DNA of 64,000 bases, taken from an uncultured Prevotellaceae bacterium (GTDB lineage: Bacteria > Bacteroidota > Bacteroidia > Bacteroidales > Bacteroidaceae). Location: contig CACZBS010000004.1 in NCBI GenBank assembly GCA_902779455.1, positions 103,747-167,746 of the forward strand. The letters run 5' to 3'. A program made the position numbers and the translations under genes. This document shows, in pieces, positions 57,101-64,000 of the stretch. Below the pieces are notes generated by a model. It was not told the origin of the DNA. It did not search any database and saw only the letters and a list, made by a program, of their open reading frames with translations. Numbering within the stretch: position 1 is the first letter of the stretch; each line of letters starts with the position of its first letter.

Positions 57101-60100
57101 CTCACGACTTCATCCTCCGTCTTGCTCAGGGCTATCAGACCCTGCTGCAGGGCGACGGCGGCAACCTCTCGCAGGGCGAGCGCCAGTTGCTGGCCATCGC
57201 ACGCGCCGCAGTAGCCAATCCGCCTGTGCTCATCCTCGACGAGGCCACCAGTTCCATCGACACCCGCACAGAACAGCTCGTCCAGCGGGGCATGGACTCG
57301 CTCATGCAGGGGCGCACCACCTTTGTCATTGCCCATCGCCTCTCGACAGTCCGCAATGCCGATCAGATCATCGTGCTCGACCATGGGCGCATTGCCGAGC
57401 ATGGCACGCACCAGGAACTGCTCGACCTCCACGGACAGTATTATAGTCTATACACAGGCGACGGCATTTGATCCCTCTTGACAAAGCGGCACTTCGCTGC
57501 CCTCAAAGCGGTACTTCTCTGCCCTCAAAGGACCGCTTCTCTGCCTTCAAAGCGGCACTTCTCTTTCGGGGAAGTACCGCTTTTCTGAATTCTTTTAGGA
57601 ATATTATGAATTATTTCTTTGTGGCTTCCTGAAAAAGTTGTACCTTTGCAGACTGAAAACGTAAAACTTATATTGTAATACTAAAAAACTATGTCAAACA
57701 ACAGAGAGAAACTCTTCACCGAGTTTACCGCGCCTACCACCCAGGAGTGGCTGGACAAGATTCAGGTAGACTTGAAGGGTGCCGACTTCCAGAAGCGCCT
57801 TGTGTGGAGAACAAACGAAGGTTTTAACGTGCAGCCTTTCTATCGTCGCGAAGACCTGAAGGACCTGAAGACGCCCGACTCACTGCCTGGCGAATTCCCC
57901 TTTGTGCGTGGCAACAAGAAAGACTCTAACGAGTGGTATGTCCGTCAGAACATCAAGGTCGACGACCCCGTGGAGGCCAACAAGAAGGCCCTCGACATTC
58001 TGAACAAGGGCGTCGACTCGCTGGGCTTCCGCTTCGGCGGCGACCAGGTGAGCCCCGAGTTCATCGAGACCCTGCTCAAAGATATCCGCCTCGACATCGT
58101 GGAGGTGAGCTATCGCACCTGCCCGCGCCATGCCCTTGAGCTGGCCGAGATCCTGGTGAAGTACTTCGAGAAGATGGGCTACGACAAGGAGAAGATTGTC
58201 GGCGGCGTCGGATTCGACCCGATGGACAAGATGCTGCAGAAGGGCAAGGACACCACCGCCCTGCTGGCCGACATGCCCAAGCTGGTGGAGACCCTCAAGG
58301 ACTATCCCAACCTGCGCTGCGTCATGGTCCACTCAGATACGCTCAACAATGCTGGCGCCTATATCGTCCAGGAGCTCGGCTATGCCCTGGCCTGGGGTAA
58401 CGAGTACCTGCAGCAGCTGGTCGACGCTGGCGTCGATGTGGATCTGGCTGCCAAGAGCATCAAGTTCTACATGGGTATCTCGGAGAACTACTTCATGGAG
58501 ATTGCCAAGTTCCGTGCCGCACGCATGCTGTGGGCACAAATCGTCAAGCAGTATGAGCCCAAGTGCGACTGCGCCTGCAAGATGGTGATAAACGCTTCAA
58601 CGTCAACGTATAATCAGACGCTGTTCGATTCCTACGTCAATCTGCTCCGCTCGCAGACCGAGGCTATGTCGGCCGCTTTGGGCGGTGTCCACTCGATGGT
58701 CGTCACACCGTTCGACGCCCCCTACGAGAAGGCTACTGACTTCAGCGAGCGCATCGCCCGCAACCAGCAGCTGCTCATCAAGGAGGAGAGCCACTTCGAC
58801 CGCATCGTCGACCCCTCGGCCGGCTCCTATTACATTGAGCATCTGACTGACGCACTGGCCAAGGAAGGCTGGAAACTCTTCCTCAAGGTCGAGGAGGAGG
58901 GCGGATTCCTCGAGGCCCTGAAGAAGGGCACCGTGCAGGACGACATCAACGCCACCAACGTGAAGCGCCACGGCGATGCCGCCAAGCGCAAGGAGTTCCT
59001 GCTCGGCACCAACCAGTTCCCCAACTTCACGGAGAAGAGCGAAGGCAAGCGCGCCGTTGCTGCCAGTGTGTGCTGCGGTTCGGCCGCAGCAGCCTGCGAG
59101 GCTCCCTTCAAGAAGCTCGAGTCGACCCGTCTGGCCGCTGACTTCGAGGACCTGCGCATCCACACCGAGGAGACCCGCGTGCCCACAGCCTTCATGCTGA
59201 CCATCGGCAATCTGGCCATGCGTCAGGCCCGCGCACAGTTCTCGTGCAACTTCCTCGCCTGCGCTGGCTACAAGGTCATCGACAACCTCGGCTTCAAGAC
59301 CGTTGAGGAAGGCGTCGACGCCGCCCTGGAGGCCAAGGCCGACATCGTGGTCATCTGCTCGAGCGACGATGAGTATGCTGAGTATGCCATCCCTGCTTTC
59401 AAGTATCTCGACGGCCGTGCCATGTTCGTCGTGGCTGGCGCTCCTGCCTGCATGGAGGACCTGAAGGCTGCCGGCATCGAGAACTTCATCCACGTGAAGT
59501 GCAATGTTCTTGAGACTTTGAAAGAGTATAATCAGAAACTTGGTATTTAAATGAAAGGAGACTTGAACTATGCGTAAACAATTTAAGGATATTGATATCT
59601 ATGCAGGCATCAAGGCTCAGGATGGTGCCAAGTGGATTAAGGACAATCATATCGTTGAGAACTGGAAGACACCCGAGCACATCGAGGTGCGCCCCGTCTA
59701 TACGAAGGAAGACCTGGAGGGCATGGAGCATCTGGACTTCACTGCCGGTATTCCTCCCTACCTGCGTGGCCCGTATTCGATGATGTATCCCTTCCGCCCA
59801 TGGACCATCCGTCAGTATGCCGGATTCTCCACGGCAGAGGAGTCGAATGCTTTCTATCGTCGCAACCTGGCCAGCGGCCAGAAGGGTCTTTCCGTGGCCT
59901 TCGACCTGCCCACGCATCGTGGCTACGACCCCGACAACGCCCGTGTCGTCGGCGATGTTGGTAAGGCTGGTGTGTCTATCTGCAATGAGGAGAACATGAA
60001 GGTGCTCTTCTCGGGCATTCCCTTGAACAAGATGTCTGTCTCGATGACGATGAACGGCGCCGTGCTGCCCATCCTGGCCTTCTACATCGTGGCTGGTCTG

Positions 60101-63100
60101 GAGCAGGGCGCTCAGCTCGAGGAGATGGCCGGAACGATTCAGAACGACATTCTGAAGGAGTTCATGGTGCGCAACACCTATATCTATCCGCCCGCATTCT
60201 CGATGAAGATCATCGCCGACATCTTCGAGTACACCTCGCAGAAGATGCCTAAGTTCAACTCAATCTCCATCTCGGGCTACCACATGCAGGAGGCTGGTGC
60301 TACGGCCGACATTGAGCTGGCTTACACCCTGGCCGACGGTATGGACTATCTCCGCACGGGTGTCAACGCCGGCATCGACGTCGATGCCTTCGCACCCCGA
60401 CTCTCGTTCTTCTGGGCCATCGGCATGAACCACTTCATGGAGATTGCCAAGATGCGTGCCGGACGTCTGCTCTGGGCTAAGATCGTGAAGTCGTTTGGTG
60501 CCAAGAACCCCAAGTCGCTGGCCCTGCGTACCCACTCGCAGACCTCTGGCTGGTCGCTCACCGAGCAGGATCCCTTCAACAACGTGGGACGTACCTGCAT
60601 CGAGGCTATGGCTGCCGTGCTGGGTCACACCCAGTCGCTCCACACCAACGCCCTCGACGAGGCTATCGCCCTGCCTACAGACTTCTCGGCTCGTATCGCA
60701 CGTAACACCCAGATCTATATTCAGAACGAGACCAAGGTGTGCAAGCAGATCGACCCGTGGGCCGGCTCCTACTACGTGGAGACACTGACCAACGAGCTGG
60801 TTCACAAGGCTTGGGAGCACATCCAGGAGATTGAGAAGCTCGGCGGTATGGCTAAGGCTATCGAGACGGGTCTGCCCAAGATGCGCATCGAGGAGGCCGC
60901 TGCCCGTACGCAGGCCCGCATCGACTCTGGCGTGCAGACCATCGTCGGCACCAACAAGTATCGTCTGGAGCACGAGGATCCCATCGACATCCTCGAGGTC
61001 GACAACACCGCTGTGCGCAAGCAGCAGGAGGAGAGCCTCGCACAGGTGCGAGCCACTCGCGACGAGGCTGCCTGCCAGGCTGCCCTGAAGGCTATCACCG
61101 AGTGCGTGCGCGACTTCAACGAGGGCCGCAAGTCGAAGGACAACCTGCTCGACCTGGCCGTCAAGGCCGCTCAGCTGCGCTGCACCCTGGGTGAGATCAG
61201 TGATGCCTGCGAGAAGATCGTGGGCCGTTATAAAGCAGTAATCAGAACAATATCAGGCGTGTATAGCTCAGAATCAAAGAACGACAGCGAATTCGAACTG
61301 GCCTGCCAGCTCACAGAGAAGTTCGCTCAGAAGGAGGGTCGTCGTCCGCGTATCTTCATCGCTAAGATGGGTCAGGACGGTCACGACCGTGGTGCAAAGG
61401 TTGTAGCAACGGGTTATGCCGACTGCGGTTTCGACGTTGACATGGGTCCGCTCTTCCAGACGCCTGCCGAGGCTGCCCGTGAGGCTGTCGAGAACGACGT
61501 CCACATCGTGGGTGCTTCGTCGCTCGCCGCTGGTCACAAGACGCTCATCCCGCAGCTCATCGAGGAGCTGAAGAAGCTCGGTCGTGAGGACATCATGGTC
61601 ATCGCAGGCGGTGTCATTCCCGCCCAGGACTACGACTTCCTCTACAAGGCCGGCGTTGCCGCCATCTTCGGCCCTGGCACCAGCGTTGCCAAGGCTGCCG
61701 TCGAGATGATGAAGATCCTGCTCGACGAGGAATAAGCGAAAAGAGAATTCTCCATCGCGAAATACTGATAAAAAAGACGGGCTATGAAAAAAGCCCGTCT
61801 TTTTGTTTGCCGTTTCAATAAAAATGATTATCTTTGCCGCACAATCAACTAACCTATTTTTTGTATATCTATGAACAACGACCAACTCCTTCTGAACGCC
61901 AACCCCGTAGTGGCCTTCCTGCAGAAACCAGCCGAATCGCTGACCAAGGCTGACATCATCAAGTATGTCCGCGAGAATGACATCCGCATGATCAACTTCA
62001 TGTATCCCGGCGGCGACGGAAAACTCAAGACTCTCAACTTTGTCATCACCAATCTGGCCTACCTCGACACCATCCTCACCTGTGGCGAGCGCGTCGACGG
62101 CAGCAGCCTCTTCTCGTTCATCGAGGCCGGGTCGAGCGACCTCTACGTGCTCCCACGATTCCGGACCGCCTTCCTCGACCCCTTCGCCGAGATTCCTACA
62201 CTCTCGATGCTCTGCTCCTTCTTCGACAAGGACGGACAGCCCCTGGCCAGTGCCCCTGAGCAGACGCTGCGCAAGGCCAGCGAAGCCTTCACCCGCACCA
62301 CAGGCATGCAGTTCGAGGCCATGGGCGAGCTGGAGTACTACGTCATCTCGGCCGACGAGGAGGTGTTCCCTGCTGTCGACCAGCACGGCTATCACGAGTC
62401 GTCGCCCTATGCCAAGACCAACGCCTTCCGCACCAAGTGCATGAAGCTGATAGCCCAGACGGGCGGACAGATCAAGTACGGCCACTCCGAGGTGGGCAAT
62501 TTTACGCTTGACGGACTCACATACGAACAGAATGAGATTGAGTTCCTGCCTGTGCCTGTCGAGCAGGCTGCCGACCAGCTGATGCTGGCCAAGTGGGTCA
62601 TTCGCAACCTGGCCTATGAGGACGGCTACGACGTCACCTTCGCTCCGAAGATCACGACAGGCAAGGCTGGCAGCGGACTCCATATCCACATGCGTATGAC
62701 GCGCGACGGTCGGAATCAGATGCTTGCCGACGGTGTGCTCTCTGAAGCGGCTCGCAAGATGATTGCCGGCATGATGGACGTGGCCCCGGCCATCACCGCT
62801 TTCGGCAATAAGAATCCGACGAGCTACTTCCGCCTCGTGCCTCATCAGGAGGCTCCCACCAATGTCTGTTGGGGCGACCGCAACCGCTCCGTCCTCGTGC
62901 GCGTGCCGCTGGGGTGGGCCGCAGGTGTCGACATGTCGGCCAAGGCCAATCCGCTGGAGGCCGTTCAGGATCGCGACATGAGCGGGAAGCAGACCGTGGA
63001 GATGCGCTCTCCCGACGGCTCAGCCGATCTCTACCAGTTGCTGGCCGGCCTGTGCGTGGCCTGCCGTCATGGCTTCGAGATGGCCGATGCGCTCGAAGTG

Positions 63101-64000
63101 GCAGCCAGAAACTATGTCAACGTCAACATCCACGACGCTGAGAATGCCGACCGCCTCTCGCAGCTCGCCCAGCTGCCCGACAGCTGTGCCGCCTCGGCCG
63201 ACTGCCTGGAGCGCCAGCGCAGCGTCTTCGAGGAGCAGGGCGTCTTCAGTCCCGCCATGATCGACGGCATCATCGCCCAGCTCCGTGCCTTCGACGACCG
63301 CACCCTCCGTGCCGACATTGCCGACAACCCCGAAGAAATTCAGAAGCTCGTCGAGCGCTATTTCCACTGCGGATGACCCTCTCTTCCCTCGTCAGATGAT
63401 CGTCTGAGAAGGACCAGAAAAATGAAAGTTTAGAATAAAGACTAAATCATGAAAACGGTGCTTTTCGATAGTAATATACCCCTATATTACCTTCGAAAAG
63501 CACCGTTTTTCGTTTTGGAATGTCTACGTTCAAGATTGCAGATCGTCGGCAGCACCTCGTAATTCTTCGCCGTTCAGGAAGACGCGCCGTATGATGGGCT
63601 GTGTGTAGGCATAGGGGATATAGGCGATGCTGGGGATGGGCTCGGTGATGAAGAAGTTGGCCACCTTGCCCTTGGCCAGCGAGCCGTAGTCGCGGCTGAT
63701 GCCCATGGCGGCTGCGGTGTTGAGCGTGGCGGCGTTGATGGCCTCCTCGGGCAGTAGGCGCATCTTGATGCAGGCGAGTGAGACGACGAACTTCATGTCG
63801 CCCGACGGCGTGGAGCCTGGGTTGTAGTCGCTGGCGGTGGCCAGTGGCAGTCCGGCCTCAATGATCTTGCGGGCGGGTGCAAACGGCATGTTAAGGAAGA
63901 ACGACGTGCCGGGCAGGGCGGTGGGGATGGTCTGCGGGGAAGTGAGAGGTGAGAAGTGAGAAGTGAGAGGTGAGAAGTGAGAAGTGAGAGGCGGAAGTCC

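Overview
The window looks like a chromosomal segment of a Bacteroidales bacterium, most likely a fairly GC-rich member of the Prevotella/Segatella group. The evidence is the Bacteroidales promoter form (TTTG, 19-20 bp, TAnnTTTG) in front of many genes, the absence of strong Shine-Dalgarno sites, secreted proteins with a KG-type C-terminal tail, a heterodimeric methylmalonyl-CoA mutase, a Na+-pumping NADH dehydrogenase (Nqr) and pectin-degrading proteins. Genes are densely packed. No tRNA, rRNA, CRISPR array, insertion sequence or prophage was seen. Both ends cut through genes: an SSS-family sugar symporter at the left and hutI at the right.

Layout. 1-2.5 kb: Na+/sugar symporter and a lipoprotein mutarotase, leftward. 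2.8-13.7 kb, rightward: a DUF4375/DMP19-like protein, smpB, a short metH, a HAD phosphatase, a GHL10-type glycosidase and ettA; then grpE-dnaJ and folC. 13.8-17.4 kb: galactose operon (cytosolic galM, FHS-type MFS permease, galK). 17.5-19.2 kb: small membrane protein and a MORN-GH25 lysozyme. 19.4-22.8 kb, leftward: TonB-dependent receptor and a GNAT/FemAB-like protein. 22.9-25.3 kb: nitroreductase, DUF2520 protein, kdsC, maf. 25.4-28.6 kb: an acidic-tailed unknown, rarA, hprA. 28.8-33.4 kb, leftward: two secreted pectate-lyase-like beta-helix proteins. 33.6-42.2 kb: nadB, dacB (PBP4), a nucleotidyltransferase and tamB. 42.3-48.1 kb: complete nqrABCDEF. 48.2-52.4 kb: a Fur-family regulator, purA, hisS and a CE12 acetylesterase. 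52.4-57.5 kb: pfkB-type kinase and free methionine sulfoxide reductase, divergent from a heterodimeric ABC exporter. 57.7-63.4 kb: mutA, mutB, glnA; then the C-terminal part of hutI.

Metabolically the genes suit an anaerobic saccharolytic gut or rumen bacterium. Pectin and galactose are taken up and broken down, Nqr couples NADH oxidation to Na+ export, the Na+ gradient can drive the symporter, and B12-dependent methylmalonyl-CoA mutase belongs to the succinate-propionate route.

The most unusual signal is a dispersed family of short imperfect palindromes (core about AAGCGGTNCTT) set at an exact 22-bp period in arrays of 3-5 units. It occurs in six gene boundaries and once, in frame, inside tamB. 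Other noteworthy signals are a MITE-like 159-bp inverted-repeat element, a near-consensus sigma-54 promoter before grpE-dnaJ, heptanucleotide tandem repeats that lie inside two reading frames (an ABC exporter and hutI), and a 66-bp palindrome that forms a symmetrical divergent promoter.
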